Shown here: piece after piece, positions 51,541 through 61,573 of the stretch
Numbering within the stretch: position 1 is the first letter of the stretch
Layout of the letters: the number at the start of each line of letters is the position of its first letter
Origin: Pseudomonadota bacterium
Lineage (GTDB): Bacteria; Pseudomonadota; Gammaproteobacteria; Steroidobacterales; Steroidobacteraceae
Assembly (NCBI GenBank): GCA_018241425.1
Contig: JAFEDU010000001.1
Coordinates: forward strand, 186,001-250,000
Reading direction: 5' to 3'
DNA length: 64,000 bases
Notes under the pieces: model-generated
What the model saw: only the letters and a program-made list of their open reading frames with translations
What the model was told of the DNA's origin: nothing
The model's database searches: none
Program-made: the position numbers and the translations under genes

Positions 51541-53709
51541 CTACGGCGCCGCCACCGCGGATGTCCGTGCCGCAAGAAGCCGATGCAGGGCCGCGGCAAG
51601 CTCCGCCGCCCGCAGCGGCTTCGCCAGGATCGTCGTGACCCCGACGGCTGCCGCCTGCGCCTGCAGGTCCGGTCCCCCGTAGCCACTGACGAGCAACGCC
51701 GGAAGGTCCGGCCGCAGCCGCCGCAGTTCCCCGAGAAGCTCCGTTCCCTGCATGTCCGGCATGATGGCGTCGCTGATCACGGCATCAAAACGCCGCGGAT
51801 CGCTGCGGAACACGCGCAGGCCTGCGGCCGCACCGACGCAGCCCACGGGCTCGTAACCCAGGCCCGCGAGTACCTCCTCGGCCAGATGCACCAGGCTCTC
51901 CTCGTCATCGACGACCAGGATCGTCTCCCCGTGCCCCACCGGGGCATCCGCCGGTGGAGGCTCGGCGGCCGGTGTTCCACTGACCAGCGGCAGGAACACG
52001 CTGAAGGTGGTGCCGCTGCCGGGGTGGCTGTCCACCTCGAGCGCAGCACCGTGATCGAGGACTATCCCGTGAACCAGGGATAGCCCGAGACCGGTCCCCT
52101 CACCTACCGGCTTGGTGGTGAAAAACGGATCGAAGATGCGCTCGACCTGGGTCGCCGACATGCCCACTCCGGTGTCGGCCACGTCGACCCGCGCATAGTT
52201 GCCCGCCGCGAGCCGCCCGACGGTGCAGGCACGCTCGGTCTCGACTGCCACGGCGGACGCGACAAGCGTTATGTGCCCGGATTCTCCGACCGCCTGCACC
52301 GCATTGGTGACCAGGTTCGCGAACATTTGGTGCAGCTGGCCCATGTCCCCGGCCACGATGAGGGGTGCCTGCGGTGCGCGCACGGTTACCGTCACCCCGG
52401 TGGGGAGTGATGCTGCACTGAGGTTGCGGACGTCATCGAGAACCCGCTGCAGCACCAGCGGCGCGGATGCACCGACCCCGGGGCGGCTGAAGGCGAGGAT
52501 CCGCGCCACGAGGTCGCGGGCGCGGTTGGCGGCCAGCACGATGTTGTCCAGATAACGCCGCTGCGAGGTTCCGGGCGCGGTGTGCTCGATGGCGAGCTCG
52601 CCATAGCCCAGGATCGCCCCCAGCACGTTGTTGAAATCGTGCGCGATGCCTCCGGCCAGGGTGCCGAGAGCCTCGAGTTTCTGGGACTGATGCAGCTGCG
52701 TCGTGACCTCCTCGTGCCGGCGGAGCTGGCGCAGGAATGCCACGAGCAGGAGCGTCGCGAGCGCGGTGATGACGAACGTGCGCATGACGTTGGTCCAGGC
52801 GTTTTCCCTCCATTCCCTGAGAATGGCGCTCTGGCTGCGGCCCACGACGACAATGGCCGGATAGCCGTCCACGCGCCGCAGGCTGCCCTGCATGCGGGTT
52901 CCGGATGCATCGTCGTACTCGATGTGCGCCGCTTCGCGCCCACCGAGCTTGCGCAGCAAGGCTGCGCCGGGAGCCGCGTCCGTAGCGACGTCGTCGTGCC
53001 CGCGGCTCACGAGCGGGATGCCATCCTGGCGCAGGAGCTCGACCACGCTGCCCTCGCCGAGGTCGATGGCATGGTAGAAACGCCGGATGTACGCGACGTC
53101 AACCGCCGCGCCGGCGATTCCCTGGAATCCCGTCCCCGGAAGCCGGCGCGACAGGACGAAGGTCGGGTCACCGGTCACGCGGCTCACGAACGGCTCGCTG
53201 ACGAATAACCCGAGCGATGGGTCCTCGAGCTGTGCGCGGTAGTACGAGCGGTCGCTCAGGTCCGTATTCCACTTCGGCGAGGTGGCGCTGCTGACATGCA
53301 GCTCGCGGGCCGGGTCAAACAGGAACAGGTTGCGTACCTGGGGCACGCCGCTCATGTAGCGCCTGAGCAGCTCGGCCAGCGCGGCGCGATCCGCCGGCGC
53401 CCCCGGACGATCCGGGTCGAGAGTCTCGGCCTGCTTCAGGATCAGGTCGGTTGCCTGCAGCGCCCGCGCTGCCTGCTCGGCCAACGCGCCGGCGACGTTG
53501 TCGTACTGGCGTCCCGCCGCAGCGAGGGTCGCGTTGCGCTCGCGCAGGATATCGTAGAGCGCCGACAGCCATACGGCCGCGCACACGGCGACCACCACGA
53601 GGATGAGCCGCAGGCGCAGGGCCGGGCGCCCGGGTGCTGCGCCTGCCGCGACTAGGCTCTTGGAGCCTCGTCGGTTACCGGAAGCGGGGAGATTCCCAGG
53701 GCTGACCAT
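51541..53709 (-). CDS. Hybrid sensor histidine kinase
   Basis: Predicted 722 residues. Two membrane helices (about 33-50 and 318-336) enclose a periplasmic Cache-type sensor domain (with R-S-Y-Y-R-A-Q and F-V-L-S-R-R-L). A dimerisation domain with His357 in G-G-I-A-H-D-F-N-N, an ATPase domain with N-box and G-T-G-L-G-L-S and a C-terminal receiver with Asp647 follow. The H-box is the type used with long-range multi-step relays. Its start overlaps the receiver gene by 58 nt, which may mean a later start or strong coupling. Confidence 0.9.
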   Translation of the reverse strand: MVSPGNLPASGNRRGSKSLVAAGAAPGRPALRLRLILVVVAVCAAVWLSALYDILRERNATLAAAGRQYDNVAGALAEQAARALQATDLILKQAETLDPDRPGAPADRAALAELLRRYMSGVPQVRNLFLFDPARELHVSSATSPKWNTDLSDRSYYRAQLEDPSLGLFVSEPFVSRVTGDPTFVLSRRLPGTGFQGIAGAAVDVAYIRRFYHAIDLGEGSVVELLRQDGIPLVSRGHDDVATDAAPGAALLRKLGGREAAHIEYDDASGTRMQGSLRRVDGYPAIVVVGRSQSAILREWRENAWTNVMRTFVITALATLLLVAFLRQLRRHEEVTTQLHQSQKLEALGTLAGGIAHDFNNVLGAILGYGELAIEHTAPGTSQRRYLDNIVLAANRARDLVARILAFSRPGVGASAPLVLQRVLDDVRNLSAASLPTGVTVTVRAPQAPLIVAGDMGQLHQMFANLVTNAVQAVGESGHITLVASAVAVETERACTVGRLAAGNYARVDVADTGVGMSATQVERIFDPFFTTKPVGEGTGLGLSLVHGIVLDHGAALEVDSHPGSGTTFSVFLPLVSGTPAAEPPPADAPVGHGETILVVDDEESLVHLAEEVLAGLGYEPVGCVGAAAGLRVFRSDPRRFDAVISDAIMPDMQGTELLGELRRLRPDLPALLVSGYGGPDLQAQAAAVGVTTILAKPLRAAELAAALHRLLAARTSAVAAP

Positions 53710-54026
53710 AGATCGGCGCGTGTGAAGGGCTTGGCAAGGATTCGCGTCACGCCCAGGCGCGCGGCCATGGCATCATTGGCCATGTCGCCCGCCGAGAACC
53801 GGCCCGAGGCGAGCACGATTGCCGCGCGCGGATACGCACGGCGCCACTGTCCAAGAATCGCATGAGCCTGCTGCTGACACGAAACGTCAACCAGTACCGC
53901 ATCGATCTGTGCCGGAGTCTGTTGTGCCGCGTCGCCATAAACAGCCTCGACTCCGCCCTCCTCGAGCCATTCGCGGATGAGGTCGCGGTGGAGACTATCA
54001 CGCTCGACGACCAGCACGCGCTTCAC
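53652..54026 (-). CDS. Single-domain response regulator receiver
   Basis: Predicted 124 residues, receiver only. Phospho-acceptor Asp47 lies in A-V-L-V-D-V-S; a late I-L-A-K-P-F carries the conserved Lys. The N-terminal acidic pocket is E8/D10. There is no output domain, so it may be a phosphate shuttle or sink for the hybrid kinase. It starts with GTG at 54026, only 11 bp from the opposite-strand start of the OmpR-type regulator. Confidence 0.85.
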   Translation of the reverse strand: MKRVLVVERDSLHRDLIREWLEEGGVEAVYGDAAQQTPAQIDAVLVDVSCQQQAHAILGQWRRAYPRAAIVLASGRFSAGDMANDAMAARLGVTRILAKPFTRADLWSALGISPLPVTDEAPRA

Positions 54027-54037
54027 GAGGCCACCCC

Positions 54038-54766
54038 ATGACGACGCTGCCCGTCCCGCACGTGCTCGTGGTGGATGACGACCCGGCGGTGCGCCAGCTG
54101 GTCACCGACTACCTGTCCGAGCACGATTTCAGGGTCACCGGGGCCGCCAGCGGCCCGGAGCTTTTGGGCGTTCTCCGCGCCGGCGTCGTGGACCTGGTGC
54201 TGCTGGACCTGCGCCTGCGGGGCGAGGACGGGATGAACATCCTGCGACAACTGCGCAGCGAGTCGCAGATACCGGTCATCATCCTCACGGGCCGCGCCGA
54301 GGAAGCTGACCGGGTGATGGGCCTGGAACTTGGCGCGGACGACTATCTCACCAAGCCGTTCAGTCCGCGGGAGCTTCTGGCGCGCATGCGCACGGTCCTG
54401 CGCCGCACGCAGGTCGCACCCGACAGCCGCGGCGCGCGCGTGTGCCGTGCCTACCGCATCCCGGGCTGGGAACTGAACCTGCGGACGCGCCGACTCACCT
54501 CCAGCAGCGGCACCGAGGTGGTGCTGAGCAACGGGGAGTTCAACCTGCTGGCCGCGCTGCTCTCGACCGGCAACCGCATCGTCACGCGCGACCAGCTGAT
54601 CGAGATGAGCCGCCGCTATGACAACGAGGTTTACGACCGGGCCATCGACGTGCAGATCCTGCGGCTGCGTCGCAAGATCGAGGAAAACCCGACCGAACCC
54701 AAGATCATCATCACCGAGCGTGGGGCGGGCTACCGCGTGGCGGTAAACGTCGAAGCGGTCTACTGA
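54038..54766 (+). CDS. OmpR-family response regulator
   Basis: Predicted 242 residues. The receiver has the acidic pocket D13-D14-D15, phospho-acceptor Asp57 (L-V-L-L-D-L-R) and L-T-K-P-F. The winged-helix output has V-L-S-N-G-E-F-N-L-L, R-A-I-D-V-Q-I-L-R-L-R-R-K-I-E and T-E-R-G-A-G-Y-R. It likely controls the downstream RND pump genes, 166 nt further on, and its phosphodonor may be the divergent hybrid kinase or receiver (inference). Confidence 0.93.
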   Translation: MTTLPVPHVLVVDDDPAVRQLVTDYLSEHDFRVTGAASGPELLGVLRAGVVDLVLLDLRLRGEDGMNILRQLRSESQIPVIILTGRAEEADRVMGLELGADDYLTKPFSPRELLARMRTVLRRTQVAPDSRGARVCRAYRIPGWELNLRTRRLTSSSGTEVVLSNGEFNLLAALLSTGNRIVTRDQLIEMSRRYDNEVYDRAIDVQILRLRRKIEENPTEPKIIITERGAGYRVAVNVEAVY

Positions 54767-54932
54767 CAAAGACGCTGTTCCCACTATTGCCCCTGCCCGG
54801 AACATCCCGTGGCACCGGGGCAATTTCGGCCTCCCGTGTCGCGGGCTGCTTGCGGGGCCGATTTCACCTGTAACCGTGTGCCGTGCCGGCGAAATCGTGA
54901 CCTTGGGGGCCTGAGGTAGCTTTGGCAGTCAA

Positions 54933-57900
54933 ATGTGGATCGTCAAGCTGGCGCTACGGCGCCCCTACACCTTTCTCGTGCTGGCCATCCTGATCACGCT
55001 GCTCGGCGTGTTCTCGATCCTGCGCACCCCGACTGACATCTTCCCCGACATCCGCATCCCGGTGGTCGCGGCCATCTGGAAGTACACCGGCCTGTCACCG
55101 GAGGAGATGGCCACGCGCCTGGTGCTCGCCAGCGAGCGCACCGCCCAGACCACGGTCAATGATGTCGAGCACACCGAGTCGCAGTCCCTGAGCGGCACGT
55201 CGGTGGTCAAGTACTTCTTCCAGCCGAACGTCAACGAGGAGCTCTCGTTCGCCCAGATCACGGGCGTCTCCCAGACCGGGCTGCGCCAGGCCCCGCCGGG
55301 CACCACCCCGCCGTTCATCCTGGCCTACAACGCCTCCTCGGTCCCGATCCTGCAGCTCGCGCTCTCCAGCGAGACGCTCTCGGAAGCGCAGCTGTTCGAC
55401 CTCGGCAACAGCATCCTGCGTACCGCGCTCGCGACCGTCCCGGGCGCCTCGATGCCCTACCCCTATGGCGGCCTGCAGCGGCAGGTGCAGGTCGACCTCA
55501 ACCCCGACGCGCTGCGGGCCCAGGGGCTCTCGGGGAACGATGTCACCAACGCGATCGGCGCGCAGAACTCGATCCTGCCGGCCGGCACGCAGAAGATCGG
55601 CGACCGCGAGTACTTCGTCTCGGTCAACTCAAATCCGCGCACCGTCGCCGAGCTCAACGACATGCCGGTGACGACGCGCAACGGCACCGTGATCTACGTG
55701 CGCGATGTTGCCAACGTCCGTGATGGCTACCCCCCGCAGACCAACGTGGTGCGGCGCGACGGCCGCCGGGGCGTCCTGATGAGCGTACTGAAGACCGGCA
55801 GTGCCTCCACCCTGGACATCATCAAGGAAATCAAGGCGCGCATCCCCGGTGTCCTGAACCAGCTGCCGGAGGGCTTCAAGATCGACCTGGTCGGCGACCA
55901 GTCGGTATTCGTGCGCGGCGCCATCTCGGGCGTCGTACGGGAGGCAATTATTGCCGCGGCGCTCACTGCGCTAATGATCCTCCTGTTCCTGGGGAGCTGG
56001 CGCAGCACGCTGATTATCGCGATCTCCATTCCGCTGTCGATCCTGGCCTCAATCATCTGCCTTTCGGCGCTCGGGGAGACGATCAACATCATGACCCTCG
56101 GCGGGCTGGCACTCGCCGTGGGTATCCTCGTGGATGACGCGACGGTCACCATCGAGAACATCAATTACCACCTTGAGAAGGGTGAGTCGGTCGAGGAGGC
56201 GATCCTGAACGGCGCTCACGAGATCGCCGTCCCCGCATTCGTATCGACGCTGGCCATCTGCATCGTATTCATACCGATGTTCATGCTGGCCGGGATCGCA
56301 CGGTACCTCTTCGTGCCCCTCGCCGAGGCGGTTGTGTTCGCGATGCTGGCCTCTTACGTGCTGTCGCGAACCCTGGTGCCGACCCTGGCGCACTACTGGC
56401 TCGACAAGCACGACCCGGACAAGCACCTGAAGGCCACGGGCTTCTTCCAGCGCGTGCAGCACGGCTTCGAGCTGCGCTTCGAGCGCTTCCGCCACGGCTA
56501 TCATGACCTGCTCGAGCGTGCCCTGAAGGCGGGACCCAGGTTCGCCGGTCCATTTCTCGGGGCGATGGCGCTGACCGCGCTCCTCGCCTTCCCCTTTGGC
56601 AGGTTCCTGCCGGGGCTCGGACAGGACTTCTTCCCGGCAGTCGATGCCGGTCAGATCAAACTGCACGTGCGGGCCTACACCGGCGCGCGCATCGACGAGA
56701 CGGCGGCCCTGTGTGATCACATCGAGGCCACGATCCGCCAGGTGATCCCTTCGCAGGAGATCGCGACCATCGTCGACAACATCGGCGTGCCCTACAGCGG
56801 GATCAACACGGCCTACTCAAGTTCCGCCCCCGTCGGGTCCGGGGACGCCGACATCCTGGTCAACCTCCAGGAAGACCATCATCCCACCCAGGACTACGTG
56901 CGCAAGCTCCGGACTCGGCTGAACGAGCTCTACCCCTCGACCACCTTCGCGTTCCTGCCGGCCGATATCGTGAGCCAGATCCTGAACTTCGGCCTGCCCG
57001 CGCCACTCGACATCCAGGTCGCGGGCTTCAACGTCGACGCCAACCGCAAGTTCGCTAACGAGCTCATGGCGCGCCTGCACAAGATTCCCGGCGTCGCGGA
57101 CCTGCGCATCCAGCAGGCCTTCGACTATCCCACCCTGAATGTCAACGTCGATCGCTCCAAGGCGGCGCTGCTGGGTCTCACCGAGACGGATGTCGCCTCG
57201 GACCTGCTGACGTCGCTCTCGGGCAGTGGTCAGAACCTGCTGTCATTCTGGATCGATCCGAAGACCGGGACCCAGTACCCCGTGGTGGCACAGACCCCGC
57301 AGTTCCGGCTGGCCTCGCTCACCGACCTCACCACGACCCCGGTGACCGGGCCGGCCGGGCGCAGCCCGCAGATGCTCGCGAACCTGGCGAGCTTCCACCG
57401 TACGATGACGCCGGCGGTCGTCAGCCACTATGACGCGACGCCAGTGATCGACATCTACGGCACGGCCGACGGCGAGGACCTGGGCTTTATCTCCGGCGAG
57501 ATCAACAAGATCGTCGCCGATACCAAGCACGACCTCGCGCGCGGCTCAAAGGTGACGGTGCGTGGGCAGATCAAGACGATGGGCGACTCGTTCTTCGGCC
57601 TCCTCATCGGCCTTGCCGGGGCGATCATCCTGGTCTACCTGCTCATCGTGGTGAACTTCCAGTCCTGGCTCGATCCCTTCATCATCATCACCGCGCTGCC
57701 GGCCGCCCTCGCCGGGATCGTCTGGATGCTGTTCCTGACGCACACCCCGGTTAGCGTGCCGGCCCTCACCGGCGCGATCATGTGCATGGGTGTCGCCACA
57801 GCGAACAGCGTGCTGGTCATCAGCTTCGCGCGTGAGCGCATGAATGCGGGAGACGATGCTGCGCACGCGGCACAGCAGGCGGGCTTCACCCGCTTCCGCC

Positions 57901-58109
57901 CGGTGCTCATGACCGCGCTCGCGATGATCATCGGCATGGTGCCCATGGCCCTTGGCCTGGGCGACGGCGGCGAGCAAAACGCCCCGCTCGGCCGCGCCGT
58001 GATCGGCGGCCTGATTTTCGCCACGGTGGCAACGCTGTTCTTCGTACCTACGGTGTTCTCCATGATTCATTCCCGCCGGAGCCAGAGTGATGTCCGAGCC
58101 GCTAGCTAA
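54933..58109 (+). CDS. RND-family efflux transporter (inner-membrane pump)
   Basis: Predicted 1058 residues, twelve helices with two large periplasmic loops. The family start M-W-I-V-K-L-A-L-R-R-P-Y and the proton-relay Asp401-Asp402 (I-L-V-D-D-A-T-V) are present. The position of the relay Lys of AcrB in TM10 is Ala957 (V-A-T-A-N-S). Gene order is pump, adaptor, outer-membrane factor. The pump coding sequence overlaps the adaptor start by 20 nt. No strong ribosome binding site is seen before the ATG. Confidence 0.93.
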   Translation: MWIVKLALRRPYTFLVLAILITLLGVFSILRTPTDIFPDIRIPVVAAIWKYTGLSPEEMATRLVLASERTAQTTVNDVEHTESQSLSGTSVVKYFFQPNVNEELSFAQITGVSQTGLRQAPPGTTPPFILAYNASSVPILQLALSSETLSEAQLFDLGNSILRTALATVPGASMPYPYGGLQRQVQVDLNPDALRAQGLSGNDVTNAIGAQNSILPAGTQKIGDREYFVSVNSNPRTVAELNDMPVTTRNGTVIYVRDVANVRDGYPPQTNVVRRDGRRGVLMSVLKTGSASTLDIIKEIKARIPGVLNQLPEGFKIDLVGDQSVFVRGAISGVVREAIIAAALTALMILLFLGSWRSTLIIAISIPLSILASIICLSALGETINIMTLGGLALAVGILVDDATVTIENINYHLEKGESVEEAILNGAHEIAVPAFVSTLAICIVFIPMFMLAGIARYLFVPLAEAVVFAMLASYVLSRTLVPTLAHYWLDKHDPDKHLKATGFFQRVQHGFELRFERFRHGYHDLLERALKAGPRFAGPFLGAMALTALLAFPFGRFLPGLGQDFFPAVDAGQIKLHVRAYTGARIDETAALCDHIEATIRQVIPSQEIATIVDNIGVPYSGINTAYSSSAPVGSGDADILVNLQEDHHPTQDYVRKLRTRLNELYPSTTFAFLPADIVSQILNFGLPAPLDIQVAGFNVDANRKFANELMARLHKIPGVADLRIQQAFDYPTLNVNVDRSKAALLGLTETDVASDLLTSLSGSGQNLLSFWIDPKTGTQYPVVAQTPQFRLASLTDLTTTPVTGPAGRSPQMLANLASFHRTMTPAVVSHYDATPVIDIYGTADGEDLGFISGEINKIVADTKHDLARGSKVTVRGQIKTMGDSFFGLLIGLAGAIILVYLLIVVNFQSWLDPFIIITALPAALAGIVWMLFLTHTPVSVPALTGAIMCMGVATANSVLVISFARERMNAGDDAAHAAQQAGFTRFRPVLMTALAMIIGMVPMALGLGDGGEQNAPLGRAVIGGLIFATVATLFFVPTVFSMIHSRRSQSDVRAAS

Positions 58110-59292
58110 CCCGCCCGCCGCGGACCCGCGGACGCGCCGGTATGTCCTGGTCATTGCGGCCGTCGCCCTGATCGTCGCGGCCTGGGGAATCGTGGCGCGA
58201 CTGAGCGCCCGCATGTCGCTGGAGGGTGCCGCCGCGCAGGCGGCGATCGCGACGGTAACTACCACCAAGCCCCACGCCGGCCCCGGCAAGGACCTGCTGG
58301 TCCTGCCCGGGAGCGTGCAGGCGTTCTACGAGGCCCCGATCTACGCCCGCACCAACGGGTACCTGAAGGTCTGGCATACCGACATCGGCACGCCGGTAAA
58401 AAAGGGCCAGCTGCTGGCGGAGATCGAGACTCCGGAGGTGGACCAGGAGCTGCGCCAGGCGCAGGCGGACCTCGCCACCGCGCAAGCCAACTACGAGCTC
58501 GCCCGCACGACCAACGTCCGCTGGCAGGGGTTGCTTTCTACCGAGTCGGTCTCGCAGCAGGACGCCGACCAGCGGGCCGGCGACGCGGCGGCCAAGAAGG
58601 CGGCCCAGCAGTCGGCACAGGCCAACGTAGCCCGGCTCCAGGAGCTCGAGTCCTTCAAGCGGGTGCTCGCACCCTTCGACGGGGTGGTCACCCAGCGCAA
58701 TACCGACGTGGGGGCGCTCATCAACGCCGGCCAGTCCGCCGGCAACGCACTTTTCCGGGTCGCCGACCTGCACCGGCTGCGGATCTACGTATCCGTGCCG
58801 CAGCCGTACGCATCTGCCATCCACACCGGACAGACCGCAGGCATGGTATTCGCCGACCATCCGGGCAAGCACTACGAGGCGGTCGTCGCAAACTCCTCCC
58901 GCGCACTGGATGCGAATTCACGGACGCTGCAGGTCGAGCTGCAGATCGACAACGCGAGCGGCGAGCTGCTGCCCGGCTCCTATGCCCAGGTGTCCTTCAA
59001 TCTCGAGGGCGTCGACCAGAGCCTGCGGATCCCGGTGAACACGGTGCTGTTCCGGACCGACGGGCTGCACGTCGCGGTGCTCGATCAGGACCACCGGGTT
59101 CACCTCCGCACCATCACCCAGGGCCGCGACTTCGGCACCGAGGTTGAGGTGCTCTCTGGGATCACCGCGGACGACGTGCTCGTCGCCAACCCGCCGGACT
59201 CGATCATCGACGGCGCGCAGGTGCGGATCGCACCGACGCCTCCTGCACAGGGCAAGGCGGCAGCCGGCGGTGGCACCGGGCACTCCGGATGA
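58090..59292 (+). CDS. RND efflux periplasmic adaptor subunit
   Basis: Predicted 400 residues. An N-terminal anchor helix (about 19-37) is followed by a lipoyl half-motif (I-Y-A-R-T-N-G-Y-L and V-K-K-G-Q-L-L-A-E-I), a Gln/Ala-rich hairpin, and the second half-motif A-P-F-D-G-V-V-T-Q-R-N. It bridges the pump to the outer-membrane factor. The ATG at 58090 lies right after a GTG at 58087; either could serve. Confidence 0.92.
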   Translation: MSEPLANPPAADPRTRRYVLVIAAVALIVAAWGIVARLSARMSLEGAAAQAAIATVTTTKPHAGPGKDLLVLPGSVQAFYEAPIYARTNGYLKVWHTDIGTPVKKGQLLAEIETPEVDQELRQAQADLATAQANYELARTTNVRWQGLLSTESVSQQDADQRAGDAAAKKAAQQSAQANVARLQELESFKRVLAPFDGVVTQRNTDVGALINAGQSAGNALFRVADLHRLRIYVSVPQPYASAIHTGQTAGMVFADHPGKHYEAVVANSSRALDANSRTLQVELQIDNASGELLPGSYAQVSFNLEGVDQSLRIPVNTVLFRTDGLHVAVLDQDHRVHLRTITQGRDFGTEVEVLSGITADDVLVANPPDSIIDGAQVRIAPTPPAQGKAAAGGGTGHSG

Positions 59293-60749
59293 GGCGTGCC
59301 CTGATCGCAATGGCCGTGGCGGCCGCCCTGGGCGGCTGCTCGCTGGCGCCGCACTACGAGCGCCCGCCCACCGAGGCCGCGGCGCGCGCGTACAAGGAGG
59401 CGGACTGGAAGGTCGCCACGCCGTCGGACGCGCAGCCGCGTGGGGAATGGTGGAAGGTGTTCGCGGACGCGGAGCTCGACGACCTCGAATCGCAGGCAAC
59501 GCAGGCCAACCAGACACTAAAGGCCGCCCTCGCGCAGCTCGAGCAGGCGCGTGCGCAGACCCGCATCGCACGCTCCAGCTACTTCCCGAGCCTGGATGCC
59601 AACGCGAGTGCGACCCGCGAGCGGGTCTCGTATAACTCGCCCAGCTACAACCCGGCCAAGCCGGCCACCGGCAACCTGTTCACGGTGGGCGGCAGCCTCT
59701 CCTACGAGCTCGACCTGTTCGGTCGCGTCCGGAACACGGTGGCGAACGCGCGCTACAGTGAGCAGGCCTCGGCCGGCGACGTCGCCGCGATGGACCTCGC
59801 CGTCCACGCCGAGCTGGCCCAGGACTACTTCACGCTGCGCGGGCTGGACGTCGAGCAACAGCTTCTAGACCGTACGGTCGCCGACTACGACCACGCCCTG
59901 AAACTCACCGAGAACCTCTACAAGGGAGGCGCCTCCCCGATCTCCGACGTCCAGCAGGCGCAGGCCCAGCTGGAATCGGCGCGTACCCAGGCCGAGGACA
60001 CCCGCCTGCGCCGCGCGCAGACGGAGCATGCGATCGCCGTACTGGTCGGTCGCGAGGCGAGCACGTTCAGCCTCCCGGCCCACCCTTCCGAGCACCTGCA
60101 GGCCCTGCCGGTCGTCGACCCGGGGCTGCCTTCCCAGCTGCTCGAGCGGCGCCCCGACGTCGCGGCGGCTGAACGGCGCGTCGCGGCGGCGAACGCCAAC
60201 ATCGGGGTGGCCCGCGCCGCCTACTTCCCGGTGTTCAGCATCCTCGGGACCGGCGGCTACCAGAGCACCCAGACCAGCGGCTGGCTGAGCGCACCCAGCC
60301 AGTACTGGTCGATCGGTCCCCAGGCGGTCCTGACCCTGTTCGATGCAGGCCTGCACCGGGCCCAGTCGGCCCAGGCCCACGCCGAGTACGACCAGCAGGT
60401 CGCGAACTACCGCAACACGGTGCTGACCGCTTTCCAGGACGTGGAGGACAACCTGGCGGCCCTTCGGCAGCTGCAGCTTGAAAGCCAGAGCGAGACGGCC
60501 GCCGTGAAGGCCACGCAGGGAGCGCTCGACCAGGCGAACCTGCGCTACAAGGGCGGCATCGTCACGTACCTCGAGGTCGTCTCCACGGAGAACGCCGCGC
60601 TCGCCGCGCAGCTGTCCGCGGTCGACATCGAGATCCGGCGCGCGACAGCCACCGTGCTCTTGGTGCGTGCCCTGGGCGGCGACTGGCAGCAGCCGCTTAC
60701 CGCAACCGTCGCGCCCGCCGGCGCACCAGGCGTAGCCCCGTCAGGCTGA
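59289..60749 (+). CDS. Outer-membrane efflux lipoprotein (NodT/OprM type)
   Basis: Predicted 486 residues. A lipobox L-G-G-C (Cys17) is followed by two tandem outer-membrane efflux domains, each with a long helical hairpin (A-L-A-Q-L-E-Q-A-R-A-Q-T and Q-A-Q-A-Q-L-E-S-A-R-T-Q), plus L-L-E-R-R-P-D-V-A-A-A-E. It forms the trimeric exit duct. It overlaps the adaptor by 4 nt and its end meets the convergent aqpZ across a short inverted repeat (60753-60767). Confidence 0.93.
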   Translation: MRRALIAMAVAAALGGCSLAPHYERPPTEAAARAYKEADWKVATPSDAQPRGEWWKVFADAELDDLESQATQANQTLKAALAQLEQARAQTRIARSSYFPSLDANASATRERVSYNSPSYNPAKPATGNLFTVGGSLSYELDLFGRVRNTVANARYSEQASAGDVAAMDLAVHAELAQDYFTLRGLDVEQQLLDRTVADYDHALKLTENLYKGGASPISDVQQAQAQLESARTQAEDTRLRRAQTEHAIAVLVGREASTFSLPAHPSEHLQALPVVDPGLPSQLLERRPDVAAAERRVAAANANIGVARAAYFPVFSILGTGGYQSTQTSGWLSAPSQYWSIGPQAVLTLFDAGLHRAQSAQAHAEYDQQVANYRNTVLTAFQDVEDNLAALRQLQLESQSETAAVKATQGALDQANLRYKGGIVTYLEVVSTENAALAAQLSAVDIEIRRATATVLLVRALGGDWQQPLTATVAPAGAPGVAPSG

Positions 60750-60758
60750 CGCGGCCGC

Positions 60759-61463
60759 TCAGCGGCCCTGGCCGTCGCCGAACACGCCCCGGTACGTGAC
60801 TCCTGCCAGCGCCGCGCCGATGAGCGGGGCCACCCAGAACAGCCACAGCTGACCGAGGGCCCAGCCGCCGACGATCACGGCCGGGCCGGTGCTGCGTGCC
60901 GGGTTCACCGAGGTGTTCGTTACCGGGATGCTGATCAGGTGGATCAGGGTCAGGCACAGGCCGATCGCGATCGGCGCGAAGCCCGAGGGCGCGCGGGCAT
61001 CCGTCGCTCCCAGGATGACCATGAGGAACATGAAGGTCATCACGACCTCGCTGACCAGACAGGCGGCGAGTGAATAGCCGCCCGGAGAATGCTCGGCATA
61101 GCCGTTGGCGGCCAGTCCACCGCTCAGGTCGAAGCCCGCCTTGCCGCTGGCAATGAAGTAAAGCACGGCGGCGGCCACGATGCCGCCCAGCACCTGGGCG
61201 ATCACGTAGGGGACGAAGTCACCGGCCTTGAATCGTCCGCCCACCAGGAGACCGAGGCTCACGGCGGGGTTGAGGTGACACCCCGACACGTGGCCGATGG
61301 CGTAGGCCATGGTGAGCACGGTGAGCCCGAAGGCAAATGCGACGCCCAGGAGTCCGATACCCACGTGCGGAAATGCCGCCGCCAGCACGGCGCTGCCGCA
61401 ACCGCCGAGCACCAGCCAGAAGGTCCCCAGGAATTCCGCCGCGGCACGCTTGCCGAGTGACAT
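60759..61463 (-). CDS. aqpZ: Aquaporin Z
   Basis: Predicted 234 residues with six helices and both Asn-Pro-Ala boxes: H-L-N-P-A-V and S-V-N-P-A-R-S. His in [11 protein letters not shown] and Arg after the second box fit a water-selective filter. It lets water cross the inner membrane. The ATG at 61463 opens the usual [16 protein letters not shown] start. Confidence 0.94.
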   Translation of the reverse strand: MSLGKRAAAEFLGTFWLVLGGCGSAVLAAAFPHVGIGLLGVAFAFGLTVLTMAYAIGHVSGCHLNPAVSLGLLVGGRFKAGDFVPYVIAQVLGGIVAAAVLYFIASGKAGFDLSGGLAANGYAEHSPGGYSLAACLVSEVVMTFMFLMVILGATDARAPSGFAPIAIGLCLTLIHLISIPVTNTSVNPARSTGPAVIVGGWALGQLWLFWVAPLIGAALAGVTYRGVFGDGQGR

Positions 61464-61573
61464 ACGCCTCTCCCCCGATCTGTTGTTGTTGGCGGCCCGC
61501 GCTTCGGGCGCCGGCCCTGAGTGTCCTACAATACGGCACCCGCCCCCACGCTGGCCAATTCGCAAGGGCTGCA

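Noticed and set aside
60753..60767. Terminator between the outer-membrane factor and aqpZ
   Set aside because: GGCCGCT-C-AGCGGCC has a one-base loop and overlaps the aqpZ stop; too short to call a terminator with confidence.
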